Position numbers and translations under genes: made by a program. A model generated the notes under the pieces. The model was not told the origin of the DNA. It did no database searches and saw only the letters and a list, made by a program, of their open reading frames with translations. From Siphonodentalium dalli (Eukaryota; Mollusca; Scaphopoda; Gadilida; Siphonodentaliidae), in NCBI GenBank assembly GCA_032622095.1, contig CP136066.1:63582609-63646608 (forward strand): DNA of 64,000 nucleotides, written 5' to 3'. Positions 47,747 through 60,080 of the stretch are shown one piece after another. How positions within the stretch are numbered: position 1 is the first letter of the stretch; the number at the start of each line of letters is the position of its first letter.

Positions 47747-50451
47747 CTAGAGCGTCATAGGCCAGGCGAATATGGACATAAGTGTCGCCTCGAGAAGGAA
47801 TTTATGAGACCTACATTTTTTGTTAGCGTAAATACTATATTTTCGGACTCCGTATGTTGGATTTGTCAGACATGCGGACATTTTTCTCAGCTCGTGGTTT
47901 TCTACTACCAATTGGCTATATTTTGATATATAACTTATCGCTGCAGGCCGCATTATTATTTTTTCAGAGGCAGAAAAATCAACCCTCCCCCTAAAGGTAA
48001 GATGTGGCATTCTGTGGTATAAGGCACACATAACTTACGGTTACATGTCAATAGGGTTAATTAACACAACGGCCGTTGAAATTCTGCTAAAGAATGTAAT
48101 AATTATAAGTTTCTGTCTACAAACTTGAACATTAAAGTAGAAACAATAATAATGTACCCCAAACCTGAAATTTTAATAAATTTTATAATTTTTCCTAAAA
48201 AATGATATAAAACTAATTTTGTTTATTTTCTAGAAGGCGAAAAAAGAAAAGATTTAGTAAGAGGGAGATAATTGGTGTATACGGCGATTTCATTCCGCCT
48301 TGGATTAAAAAATGACAAACTAACCCAAAATGGCTGCCAATTACTTGCTTAAATGGCTTAACTAACAAAACGGTCGTTGACGAACTGCTAAATTATAGTT
48401 TAAGGTATATATCCCGATCTACAAGCTCGAACAATTAAGTGAAAATATTACACAATGCCCCTCCTGACACAAAATTTTGATAAAATTTAGGGGTTTTTTT
48501 TTCCAAAAATAACTTAGAGCCATTTTTGTCATCTTCTCGCAAGCCATAATGCGCAGAATGTAGCGTGACGGAGGTGTTTGGTGTGTGCGATAATTCAATG
48601 TCGTTTTTGGATTACAAAATGGCTTACTAATCCCAAGATGGCTGCCAATACGGTGGTCAGAATAAATGGTGAATTATGTCATGTATCACTTTTATCGCCG
48701 TCATTGCCGTTATCTAATGTCTCACACCACCCAGAGTATTATATTCTTTGTACTATGTTACTATGTTACTTATTTTCAATATATGAACGCGATAACCTTC
48801 AGAAATATCAAATGTTGTTTCCAACCAGACCAGGAGACCAGCAGCTGTTGCAAGTACCATTGGTGTTTGAAACACAAAACCCATGTTATTACTGTATCAA
48901 TCGGGCTGTATTCAATATTCTCATTTACAGGCAACACCGGCGGAAAACAATATGGCGAATAATTCCTCGTCCCCATTTCGTCCCGATTGTACAAATACGT
49001 AGGCATGTGTTCCCCACACGCTGTTCAGTAAATACTAAGCTACGGCTATCGTGTCCAGTTACTGATTTAGTTTAAACAGTATTTATTCCATGATCAATAC
49101 AACATTATAATTACAACCTATGAGAATATAACATCATAGACCGGATTCGACATCAAGCGTGTGGGCTTATGTGAGTCGTTTCCGGGAATCAGTTTTTATC
49201 CATCCCACCCAGGGGGGTGGTCGGAAAAAAAATTCAGGCACGTATGGCATTTTTTTCCTTTCGATCATTTTGTGTACCCACCCACCCCCACTACCAATTT
49301 TTTTTCCGTTTTCGGCAGTTTTTTCCGACCATTTTTTGACACCCACCCCCCTTTTAACACTAAAACAGAGATTTGCGGGGGGGAAATTCACTGTAAACAG
49401 CTGTATATGAATTTCTGTGCATACTATTTATCATGGATGTTAACATGGACATGTAAATAGGAATGAGTCATTTTGAGGTCATTCGGCCAAAAAAACATGG
49501 CTGCCAGCGGCCATCTTGGATTTCAAAATTTGCAACAAAATACAACACGATAACTGCCTGCAGTCAGTTTACCAGTTAGATTTACATTATTTCTCTCATT
49601 CAAAGTGGTTTTAAAGCCCAACTCATTGCCAAAACACTAAAAAAACAGCAGGAATTTTTTTTTTTAGTTGCGGAAAAAATTGCTTGTTGGTGGCTTTGAC
49701 CACCCACCCACCCCGGCATACGTGCCGGAATATTTTTTTTCACCCCCCCCCCCCCCTGTCCCACCGAGAGAGCGACTGTCTGATTTATATAATATTGTGT
49801 CGTACGATATACTTTCCTTAATCCAGACATTACTGTCGTTCCATGTAGCCGATTATTACTCTCACGAGGTGGGGTGGGTATATGTACGTCAGGTAATGGC
49901 ATTGTGTAATTGTGTATAGGCATGAAGAACAAAATAATGTTCATAGATAATGATGGTGTATCTCTTCCCTATGTTTCTGTATATATTCAGATATGTACAT
50001 GTAGAATAAACTTCGTGTCGCAAAAGCGTCCAACATATTTCGTTTCACTGGCACTACTTTCCACTTCTTTTTATTAACGTGTTATTATATTTGGCATATA
50101 TATTAAATAGATATATAAGTGAGATATAAGAGGGTCTTTTGAGTCTATTTTGAAGGAAATAATAATAACGCATCATGTGACAAATGCTGCTGACAGTGTT
50201 GATGGGAAGAGATAGATCTTCAGTAAAGGTAATGGTAATACGCTATAAGTCTAAGTTAAGAATAGGAAAGAAATGAGCTTAGAGTAGTAAATTGGGTTAT
50301 GTCAGATAGGGTTTAGGGGTTTTAGAATGAGTTTTTAGTGTTTTTAAATGACTACGTGACCTCGTACCAACGGACTGTACGGCAGTGATGCTCGCGTGAG
50401 TCATTGCTAAGTATTCATTCGTTCTTTTAAGTCTGAAAGTACTGTATTAGA

Positions 50452-51010
50452 TCATGTAACATGGCGATATTCAAACTTAGTTGGCGAAACGCTTTGTCCT
50501 GGAGATGTATTTCTGTACTTCTCTGAAATATTTTGCGTTGTTAATTCGGGGCATCCATAAAGAAGCTTATGCGTTGTCAGGTTGCAGATATCATTTGGTG
50601 ACTGGAGGAGTGAGTTTCTTTCAGATTTATATCTATCGCAATTCATTAGGTAATGGTCGTTGTCCTCTATTTGTCCGCATAAACAATATGGGTGATCGGC
50701 GATGAAATTTGTGTATTTGTGATAATTTAAATCACTGCAGATGAGTCTGAGGCGGGTGTGGTTAATTTGTTTTTTTTTCTGGTAATAGATTCATAGTAGT
50801 GTCGGGGTACTCCCTCTCTAGTACAGTTTAAGGACTTTGTGAATGATGCAAGGGACTCGTAACTTGTTGTGTTTGGGTCGAGATTATTCCAGTGGTCTAT
50901 TGTTGAGGGGATGAATTTTGTTTTGGACATTCGCTCTGGACATTCGGAGTTGTTATGGATGAGTTGTCGTAGATCAGATTCTGGTCTTCACAAAAGTTGT
51001 TGGCTATATG
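50452..51010 (-). pseudogene. LINE D ORF2 C-terminal fragment
   Basis: Minus strand: CPERMSKTKFIPSTIDHWNN near 50940, then RLRLICSDLNYHKYTNFIAD and YCLCGQIEDNDHYLMNCDRY near 50740-50640. The C-x-C ... E-D-x-x-H-x3-C-x-R-Y block preceded by R-x-R-L-x-x-S-x-L-N-x-H is the ORF2 end of a large LINE group in aquatic invertebrates. Frames are broken at several places. Confidence 0.7.
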
Positions 51011-52560
51011 TAGTTTCTGAGATGCAGCGACAACTTACACCAAGACTCGTGATCCCATTTTGTTTTACCCATTTGCACATCAAACACTACCACAATATAA
51101 TATCAGGATACGCACTACACACGGTCCACTCACGTCGCGCATAGTGGGATAACTATAGATACATCTGAATTTAACTGTAACACATCTGGCGTCAGATATG
51201 ACGGGTGGTTTAATTATAATGCTTTAATCATGAACGGCCATAGTCAAAATATGATATGTTTTCAGACATCCGACCTTCTGGCATCAGCAGGTCCGTAACC
51301 GCATTATTTTTAGACTAATCTAGAAAGTTTTATACGCTTCCTGGTATCAACTTGTGTATGGCATGTATACAAATAATTGCAATTGTCGTCCTTTTCATTT
51401 TGTTGTCATAGTGAGCTAAAACTTACACTGGGATACCAAAAGCCAAAATGTATTAGTCTACATGATAAAACTCCATGCCAATACTCCGATCTATACGCTG
51501 TTTTCTGAATGTACAGCCTTCCAGAAGTAATCCTACCTACTCATCAGCATAGAAATATATGGGTAACATGACTGTTGTTCATCTAGCATTGTATAACTGT
51601 CCATATTTGGGGTACCTCGTCTTACAAGCAATTGTTAAGTCACTTCTGGAAATCACGAGTGCGCATGGGTTGACACGAGACTCCAGTACAATACTATACT
51701 GAGTAACATACAATCGACATATATAGGAACATAGTTTGACAGTTTTATGTGATTTACCACATCGCTGGTATTTTCGTTTTTGGAAATGTCGCTTAGAGCC
51801 TTGACTTTGCAACTTTTCTACTGCTAGTACAAGCAAATACCTCCCACCAGTTAAGCAGCTGACAAACTACAAGAGGAAAATCAACCAGGTTTCCATCTCC
51901 TTGTGTGCGAAATATGTGTCATTGAAAATAAACCGGTAAATGTTAGAATACAAAAATCAACGAGTCTATTGCGTGATGATAAAACTGAATGAACCTGTAT
52001 GATGTGACGGTTTGATAATTTGCTGGATATGTCCACTTGCGGACTGGGCAGCAATGGCTATTGGTCAATGAGATCCAGTTATACTTACTTTTAGAACGGT
52101 ATACATGAGATCCAACGTGCCAGTAGCTCCATTCTTGTAACCACGCTTCGTTGGTAGATGGTAACTAACGATCTCTATCAACATGAGTTATTTGATGAGA
52201 TATATATCCGAATTGGTTAATTGGTTAATTCTGTTATTCGCAGTCGCATTTTTACAAATAGCAATAGAGTGCCAAGTATGCTTAAATGTCGTGTTAGATT
52301 TAATATATCCTACATAGTTCCTTTATTCTGTTCGCAAAGATAGCAATCTGCCTTAAATCAATCATGTTTATTGTGAAATAATTTGCACGACATGCCGCCG
52401 TTTTCGAAGAACAAATCTTACTTGAGCGCGAATGAATGCAAAATCTGTCGATCCGCTCACTCGTGGGTAACAATCTGGTTGTCATATTATTAGAACTAGT
52501 CACTGTTACGTCCTAGTATTGCAAAATGATATGAATATAATAGGACTCTTGGTTTTATAA
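51011..52560. other. Inner part of the 6 kb element: nothing secure
   Basis: The only hint is a minus-strand frame at 51579-51836 with YQRCGKSHKT, resembling the start of a Gypsy gag zinc knuckle, but the following Cys and His spacing is not conserved. No gene is called. Confidence 0.4.
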
Positions 52561-53849
52561 GACATTGCATTGCGATGGTGGTGCTAATTGTGGCATGACA
52601 GATTTTACAATTCTCATCCATATACCGGCCACCGTATTGGCAGCCATTATGTGGTTAATATGTCATGTAGTAACCGCCGACGGCATGAAATTATCGTACA
52701 TGCAAATTATATCCACCCACGCTACATTATTGTCTTTTTGAATTTCGGGAAGATGACAAAAATAGGTTTTCGATTAGTTTTGGTCTAAACTAATTAAATA
52801 TTTAATAAAACGAAATGGGGCCAGCAGGTTCTTTGTGCACCGGTTTCACTTAAATGTTCTAGTCGATGGATCGGGATATATATTACATAAAAATGTAGCA
52901 TTAATCAACGGCCGTTGTTAGTTAAGCCATTTTAGCAAGTAATCGTGCGTTCTTACAAATTTCACAATTCCCACCTATATACCGGCCTCCATATTGGCAG
53001 CCATCTTGGGTTATTAGGCCAGTTTTTAATCCAAGACGGAACGAAATTACCCTATACACTAACTACCTCCACCCTTAATACATTATGTTTATTTTTGCCT
53101 CCCGGAAGAAGACGAAATGCATTTTAGATTATCTTTTTGGGGAAAAAATCTCAAATTTGTTAAAAAGTTGAGTCAGGAGGTACATTATGAAATATTTTTA
53201 CTTTAATACTCGACTGTGTCGACCGAAACATATATATTAGACAATAACTTAGCAGTCCATCGGCGGCCGTTGTGTTAATTTCGCAATTTCGCACATAATC
53301 GTGCGTTCTGTGTGCCTTACACCACAGCCTGACGCCTCTCAGCTTTAGGGGAGGGTTGATTTTTCTGCCTTTGATAACAAATAATGCGACAAACAGCGAT
53401 ATGTGATATATTAGAACGTAGCTAATTGGACATAACCATCTTCTCATTTTATAAGAAACGACCGATATCGCTTTGCGTGAATCGTCATATTCTTCTCACT
53501 CTAAAAATTATTTGACGTCACATGACATCATGACTGTCATTCCGAGATTCAATGATTACATGTGTTACCTTACCCTGGTTATCGCCCCATTCATAGGTAT
53601 CAAATTTGGATGAATATCTCTTCTCAAAAGGTGTGAACATGCTCTGTCAAATATGTCGGCTTTCTTAAAAAAAATACCGATTTTATCACCAGATGCCTCA
53701 ATAAAACCACGCGGTGCGAAAAAAAAGTCCGCCTATCTGACAAATCCAACATACGGATTCCGAAAGTTAAGTGTTCATGCTAACCAAAAATGTAGGTCTC
53801 ATAAATTCCCTCTCGAGGCGACACCTATGTCCATATTTGCTAGACTATC

Positions 53850-53990
53850 AGCTTGAATTTTTCTTGAACATTCGATCAGAAGAGAGCCACTGAGTGGCCG
53901 AGTCCTGATCGGTTTGACAGATTTTAGTTGTCCGGTTATGCTTTGGAGCGTTTTATCCATCACAAATACATTTGGATCAAAACCAAGTAC
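53850..53990 (-). pseudogene. LINE C ORF1, upstream part
   Basis: Minus frame with VFVMDKTLQSITGQLKSVKP and RTRPLSGSLLIECSRKIQAD, breaking off at the end of the 6 kb element. A G-S-L-L-(V/I)-E-C strand upstream of an HKTLN strand is the RRM-like part of Jockey-type ORF1 proteins. The continuation is at 47746. Confidence 0.6.
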
Positions 53991-54543
53991 TGATGATAGA
54001 CTTCAGCATCAGTGGAACTTGGCGGGTGGACATTTTTACGTTTTTGTTTGGCATTAATTGCCATATGAAAAGCAAATAATCGACAACTATCCAAGCAGCT
54101 ACCTCGGACACCCTTCGAATTATAGTTGGGCCAAAGACTGGTACACAGCTGAAGGGGTGACCCGTTTAGCCACTGCATATAGCAGCCTCCCGGTACCTCG
54201 CCACAGTGAGACAGGCGTGAACAGAACAAAATTGAAACATTTAACAGTGATAAAGACGAAATGCAAACAGACATGACACTAAAGAAACATACCTGAAAAA
54301 CAGAAGACACAACTAGACACCAGAAATATGATAGAACAGATGGCAGAAATGTAATCTGATACGCTGGAGAGGCGTGACAAGCCGATTGATTGGGCTGGGA
54401 AAACTCAACCACCCGTCTTGAAGAGATGTAGAAACAAAGGGGACCATGAGTTAAGCTGTCTCCGCAGGTCGATGCATCACCTGATACGGCCGCCCTAGTA
54501 CCTCCAGTACCCATACACCACACCTCACGGTATGCACCCCACG

Positions 54544-55670
54544 CAGGGATGTGGCTAGAGGGTCTCCGCTGGGGGGTGTCCATTGCATAATTCCATTTGC
54601 ACTACCCCCCCCCTTGAGTCGGAATCGCACCAACACAACTTTTTGCATAATTCCATTTGCACCCCCCCCCCCCTTGTACCTCATGCTCAGGCCTAATTTC
54701 CTATATATTCATAAGCCATGCTTCTATTTTCCCAGTATGAGAACATTAAGATATTTTAACCTGAAAATTGCCCCAAAAAAACAACAACTAGTGATCTAAT
54801 TCCAGACAAATGCACACAGCCACAGTTACCGACAACAGACCAGGGAACACCGGGCCGACCATGGTTGTTTGGCCCGGTGTGAGAAAATTTTGAAAACTAT
54901 ATACAAGAAAATCGCAAATCCTAGCATCTAGACTGGTCTCAACTGAAGCTTTCCTAGTGTTGGAAATTTCAAACCTCGTGCTCCCCCTCAGGTTGGAAAA
55001 TTCTTCACCTGAACTGATGACCATTTATGTCTACAAGTTTGACCAAATGTAGTAAAATATTGTTTTGCTAAACTAATTAGCAGTTTTGTATTGGCCATGT
55101 GGATGGGGCAATGACACACCGGGCCGACCATGGTTCGGCCCGGTGTGCGAAAATTTTTGAAATCTGAACAAGAAAATCGCAAAATCCTAACATCTAGACT
55201 AGCCTCAAGCCTTCCTACTGTTGGAAATTTCAAACCCTACACCCCCACTTAGGTTGGAAAATTTCCAACTGATGACAATTCCAATGACAATGTTGACCAA
55301 TTGTATGACAATATTGTTTTCTTAAATTAACTAGAAGTTTTTAACTGGCCACGGGGGAGGGACCAGGGCACAAGCTTTCCAAGTGTTGGAAATTTCCAAC
55401 CTGTCACCCCCCTAAGGTTGGAAAATTTCCAACTGATGTCCATTTCTGTCAAAAATTTTGACCAAAAATAGGAACATATGCAAATATTGGTCGAAAAACA
55501 ATAAATTCCCCCCAATAAATTGTTTTATAATCAAACTACAAGAACATTTTCAACCTATTGTTGGTGTGAATTTCGTTGTGGCAGGTATGAAATTTCCAAC
55601 TATTGAAAATATAGCTCTCTGCTGGGGGGTGAACACCCCCACCCCCCCCCCCCCTCTAGCCACATCCCTG
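54544..55670. mobile_element. hAT-type non-autonomous element with perfect 8-bp target duplication
   Basis: The left end CAGGGATGTGGCTAGAGG and right end CCTCTAGCCACATCCCTG are exact complements of 18 bp. ACCCCACG flanks both sides directly (54536-54543 and 55671-55678). CAGGG ends with 8-bp duplications are diagnostic of the hAT superfamily. The 1127-bp interior has no transposase. It is made of three tandem units of about 270 bp (next entry) and C-rich stretches just inside each end. It needed a transposase from a full-length hAT element elsewhere. Confidence 0.92.
54830..55600. repeat. Tandem units of about 270 bp with CCGGGCCGACCATGG hairpins inside the hAT-type element
   Basis: Units start near 54845, 55113 and 55361. 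The first two open with a near-perfect palindrome, ACACCGGGCCGACCATGG followed by TTCGGCCCGGTGT. All three have CTTTCC(A/T)AGTGTTGGAAAT, AGGTTGGAAAATT and a GACCAA(A/T)T block. TTGGAAATTTCCAA-like short palindromes recur throughout. Confidence 0.8.
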
Positions 55671-55779
55671 ACCCCACGGCAAACAGGGTGCCACATTAGG
55701 GGATTCTTACCCCTCGCATTGGGGCGGTATGCCTATTCTACCCCGGGCCCACACGGGGCATGTAACTCGATAAATTGAT

Positions 55780-56055
55780 ATCCAGATGTCATGCTTTTCT
55801 TATAACCTTTTATAGCAGTTGAGGTCGACAAAATAGAAATGAAATTTATAGGACTTTTTAATATAAATTGTGTATATACATCCGTGAAAATCCATAAATT
55901 GACGATTTGTTCAAAAATTCCCAAAGTTATTTCACGAAATTCACCAATTTCCATATTTCTGATTTTTATTCTGATTTTTAGCTGTTTATATACCTATTCC
56001 AGAAAAAAAATTATGTTGCAATTATTTCTTGGTAAAACCACAAATGCACTGGACT
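55780..56055. repeat. Inverted copy of the repeat at 45990-46230
   Basis: Reverse complement of that block with scattered differences. Frames 55733-55954 and 55839-56060 read the two strands of this repeat and are not genes. Confidence 0.6.
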
Positions 56056-56059
56056 ATTA

Positions 56060-57225
56060 AGGAGGCCGGGCATGATGCGACATTTAGAATTATGGTTGTT
56101 TTTTCGCTATAACCAATAATTTGGGGATTTTTTTTTTCATTTTTACATTTTTAGTGAAACCGTAGTACTTATCACGACATTATTTCCCATTCGTATCGAG
56201 GAACACAATATGTGTTATATATCAATGTTATCAGTGTAAGTCGGAGACTTAACTGGACATGTGTGCGTTAAAGGGAATATTCTAATTTTCCTTTGAGGTA
56301 GCAGTATGCGATTTAATATTGCGTTGTTGCGTCTCTGAACAATAGAAAAATAACTGCCAGTGGAGCCTGTTTTAAATGTGAGATTATTAGTTTGAAGGTT
56401 AAACTATTTTACAAAACTTGGAAAGTTCACAAAAAGAGTGAAATATTTGAATGCGAACATGATGTTCGTAATCAACGAAGGACAACTCCGTGTGTTTGGT
56501 TACTGGAAAATGTTTCGATTTCTATCCCCTTAATTCTGTCATCTGCGCTTGCTAGATATTTTTTTGGAAATTGCTAAAGATAACCTTTTCTATTTCAATT
56601 ATTTCTCAGCTCTAACATAGCTCTGTCGGGTGAAAGAAGCTTACTACTGATACTGATAACATAAAATAGGTAAAATTCAGCATTTTGTTAGCAAACGAAG
56701 GGGCATAACTCAGTGAAATGTATGAAGAAGCTACAGTACAGACATTTGATTACACCTGCCATTATTTCTGCCGAAAATAAACGATAATGATTCAGCATAA
56801 GTTGTAATTAAGTACCCAATCCCAGGTTGGCCAGCAATTGTGTACTGTTATATCTACTAACATTTCTTTCTGTCGAGGAAAAGGATATCTTCGAGCAACC
56901 AACACTTGATATCAAACTGGATTCGTTTTGTGTTGAATTATATCAACTGACCACTAACTACTAATTTGTCATCATCATCATCACCATGAGCAACATCTTG
57001 ACTTCCTAGAAACTCCATGCCTAAAATAGCAGTCGGAGATTGAATATATGTGATAAGAAACTCTTTTACAAACAAATTAATTAATTTGAAATGGCAATGT
57101 AACACTTTTATCAACCATTAATGTAGAACCAGCAACTATGATTACATGTCGACAATATCAAGGGGTGGGTAACTGTTCCATGAGCAAAGATCCTGTTTTC
57201 GTTCCAGTTCACTATCGTCCGTGTG
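56060..57225. other. Intron 5 sequence: no gene seen
   Basis: AT-rich unassigned sequence. A short CATCATCATCATCACCATG run lies near 56970. Confidence 0.5.
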
Positions 57226-57229
57226 CAGT

Positions 57230-57514
57230 TCACTTGTGAGTTTTGTGCAAAATGACGACATTGCCTACAATGCCGGCGATTATTCCATAGAACATCCATA
57301 AATAGACCACGTATGCAAATAGCACCACCATGAACTTATTTTGATACTGGAACATTTCTGAAAATGGATTAATTCTACTATTCCACGTTTACATAACACT
57401 TTCCAACTAGCCTGTTTTGTTAGCTGTACACCACTCCCCATATTCTTTTACACTAAGTTGGAAACTCTCAGAACATGGACAACATTTATTATACAAGTAT
57501 TTACATGTTAACAT
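57230..57514 (-). CDS. Candidate two-exon small Cys-rich single-pass membrane protein
   Basis: On the minus strand, an ATG at 57514 opens MLTCKYLYNKCCPCSESFQL and continues to TANKT at 57412. Here AACAG|GCTAGT could be a GC-type donor. A 54-base intron would end with CCATTTTCAG at 57358, and exon 2 (57357-57230) then gives MFQYQNKFMVVLF and a hydrophobic helix, VVYLWMFYGIIAGIVGNVVI, before LHKTHK and a stop. Phases agree. The result would be a 76-residue protein with four to five Cys ahead of one membrane span. The rare donor type, very short intron and small size make this tentative. The second exon might instead end a larger gene whose other exons I cannot see. It would be nested, antisense, in intron 5. 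Confidence 0.25.
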
Positions 57515-58689
57515 CGGCAGGCAGCCACGGAGAAGCACATACATGTATAAACATTATCGCTCACGCTATGCGTCGAAGCAAGCCTCAGATAGAATTCAGA
57601 ATGTGCGTGGAGTCTAAGCTCTGTTCAGAATATATCTGACAAGAGTCAACAACCTGAAGAGTCAATGAACCGGCCTCTATTCCCATGTTTATTAGATTAG
57701 CGAATGTATACGCCAGGACGATAACCCTTCTGTTAACCATGCGCACGCCACATCGACAGCTGGAAGTGTTACAGCTGACTTAACCGGAAAGGTATATTAA
57801 ACAAATGAACTCCATATATTTCTCTATTGCGGAAAGCTTTCGTTATTTACCATGTGACCTTGACCAGATCGAATAAGAACTGGACCGAAATTGGAAGATG
57901 TAGCAGCCACGCGATTGCTAAACGACATAGAACTCAATGACATGAAAACTATTTTAGACAACAAATTGAATCTCTATCCCACTTAAAAAGCAAGTTAATG
58001 TCCAAAAACAGACAAGCTCCATGCTCTGGCATACGGCTTACATCTGGTGGAACTGGCTTTTTGCAACAAATCCACCCATCTGTCGTTTGAAGCTTTCTAT
58101 GGATACGGATAATACTTATGGCCATTTTTAAAACACGAAAAACAAACAACATCTGTAATATTAGCAGACTGATCACTTGTCATTAAACCCTTTTTCAAAA
58201 GTTGAATTACCTTGTCTAACGTTTTATTTACTTTGTGAAGGTTGTGTTGCTGGATCAAGTAATTTACTGGTAGTGAACTGTTCGGAATCATAGATGCCAA
58301 AGAAAACACGTTTATAGTCTGGTTTCCAAATTTTCTTAGAAGCTGTAAGTGATTCAATGTGTATAGCTGCAAAAACAGCATGCTCATATGCGTTAGCTCA
58401 ATTGAGAAAATACAATAGTCTAACTCATTATCAACACAACCTCTGATGAATTGCCGCAGTAAGATTGTATATGAACAGAAGGCAAATCGTGATAGGCCAA
58501 TCGACATAGCATGTTCATACCATTGCCATACTCATGTACAATATCGCCTTCAGATCTATTCCTTTTCTGCAATTTATAACAGAACACAAGTAACCAATAG
58601 TTTGTCGTTTACATCAGTTCAAATGCTTGCTCTTATGTCTTATAATCATGTCAGTCATCAAGTTCAGACAAGATAATTTTAGCTTTTGC

Positions 58690-58750
58690 TTCATCTCTCT
58701 CTCTCTCTCATCAAGTTCAGATAAGATAATTTTAGCTTTTGCTTCATCTT

Positions 58751-58837
<87 letters not shown>

Positions 58838-58842
58838 TCTCT
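58690..58842. repeat. CT microsatellite with flanking 45-bp duplication
   Basis: A nearly pure (CT)n run at about 58751-58842, preceded by a direct duplicate of ATCAAGTTCAGA(C/T)AAGATAA... (58657 and 58710), itself ending in CT repeats. Confidence 0.95.
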
Positions 58843-58849
58843 ACATTTG

Positions 58850-58965
58850 TTATATCCAGCCACAATTTCAAATTGGACAACATAGTCTTCCCATCTCTCC
58901 TTCCCATCAAAGTGATCCACTTTTGACTCAAGCCTTCTTTGGTACATGCAATCCCGTCGATGACC
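58850..58965 (-). pseudogene. Possible Gypsy-type gag fragment
   Basis: The minus strand reads RRLESKVDHFDGKERWEDYV and VQFEIVAGYNK, then runs into the CT microsatellite. F-D-G-x-x-x-W-x-x-(Y)-x-x-Q-F-E near the start of a capsid domain is common in Gypsy gag proteins. Only about 35 codons survive. Confidence 0.4.
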
Positions 58966-59125
58966 ATAAAACAAATTATGTAGTACCATATACATACACG
59001 CCTTATCGTCCTCCCCATATCTATATATCTGAGAAGCAACTGGTTTCTTATCAAAAGAGAGAGACCTGGAGTTAAAAGCACGGATGGCCTAAGTGGTGGA
59101 TAGTGCTGTTAAAATATTCACCTCC

Positions 59126-59385
59126 GTTAAAACCGCCATAAACAGAATATTAAAATATAGACAGATTTTGTTCTTATACCAATCATAAATAGGATGTTAT
59201 TGTCAAGTTCGTAAGTTTTGTTATGTAAGCAAACGCCAAAAATGTTACAGAACCTGGCTTCTGTTTACTTAACAAAGTGTACAAACTTGACAATAACATA
59301 CTGTTGACACGATATTTATGATTGGTATAAGTATAAAATATGTCTATATTTTAATATTCTGTCCGTTTATGGCAGTTATAACTGG
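59126..59385. mobile_element. Hairpin MITE, arms of about 110 bp
   Basis: GCCATAAACAGAATATTAAA at 59138 and its near-complement at 59336-59375 begin two arms that pair almost throughout (CTTATACCAATCATAAATA, TGTTATTGTCAAGTT, TAAGTAAAC-like). The loop is near 59245. The transcript of either strand would fold into one long hairpin. Confidence 0.8.
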
Positions 59386-60080
59386 CGTGACTATTTTTAC
59401 AGCATACCCACCGTGAAGGCCATCCGTGCCTTTAATATGATTCAGTTTTGGACAATTTTGAACTGTTATTGCTGTATCTAATACTAAACCTTGCGATGCA
59501 GTGAAATTTTTTTTACAAACAGATCGTACAATTTGACTCTGATTTCCACTTACATTATTGACAGTGAAGCCGATATATATCAACAGAATGGTAGGCCATC
59601 CCCGAATCACCTATGCATGTGTGAATTTTACTTCGGTTCGAAGGAATTGTTATTGCGAAACTTCACACACTCAAATTAAAGGTGTTGCAACAACTTCTTT
59701 AATTTGGGAATGTGCAGTTTCGTAATAACAGTTATGGTCATGTCCACTCTTAAAATCTTCATAAAATGAACTGGGAAAATCCTAATTTAATTATTACCGG
59801 AAAATCCTAATTTAATTATTACCATGCATAAAATTTCCGGTACCAGAAAAATTATTCATAAGATTACGGACATGAAGCTTCTAAGCTATAGAATTACTAA
59901 CATTTAAATATATGAACTACAATGTTATTGTCATTTCAAAAACTTCGGCGTTTTTAACTTTCCATCAGGCTACATTAAGATCATTCAAAACCAATATTAA
60001 CGAACCCATAAGTAGCTACGGTGTTATTGACATATGGTAAATTCGAATTGTATTAATGATTTCCCAAACTTGTCGTTATA

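Larger units (their letters stand above)
47757..53839. mobile_element. 6 kb inverted-repeat element inserted into LINE C ORF1
   Basis: 47770-48670 is mirrored by 52610-53830: AATATGGACATAAGTGTCGC and its near-complement at the far end, then GGAATTTATGAGACCTACAT, ATCCGTATGTTGGATTTGTC, AAAATCAACCCTCCCC and CAACGGCCGTTG in order. Each arm carries a tandem repeat of about 300 bp (AACGGCCGTTGAAATTCTGC near 48069, then ACGGTCGTTGACGAACTGC). The two halves of LINE C ORF1 lie outside both ends, and CTAGAGCGTC (47747) and CTAGACTATC (53840) may be a worn target duplication. The centre has a LINE fragment (50452-51010) and no recognisable transposase. Frames 48578-49075 and 49159-49460 are unrecognised. 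Confidence 0.75.

Noticed and set aside
51579-51836. Gypsy gag zinc knuckle (RCGKSHKT)
   Set aside because: Only the first few residues fit; the required second Cys and His are not at the expected distance.
53960-54583. Minus-strand frame of 207 codons
   Set aside because: Cys/Ser-rich reading of LINE C upstream sequence and the hAT element left end in the wrong frame; the real ORF1 trace is in another register.
58097-58507. Minus-strand frame of 136 codons
   Set aside because: No recognisable family, biased hydrophobic composition and no supporting splice sites; could be chance or transposon debris.
58744-58995. Arg/Glu repeat protein on the minus strand
   Set aside because: Translation of the CT microsatellite.
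59072-59140. tRNA-like box A (TGGCCTAAGTGG) that might begin a tRNA or SINE
   Set aside because: No box B, no cloverleaf pairing, and the hairpin MITE starts directly after it.
59390-59610. Minus-strand frame with a signal-peptide-like start (PTILLIYIGFTVNN)
   Set aside because: It has no ATG, and a strong donor (GTAAGT) follows the hydrophobic part, so the continuous 88-codon frame is unlikely to be translated as such; no partner exon found.
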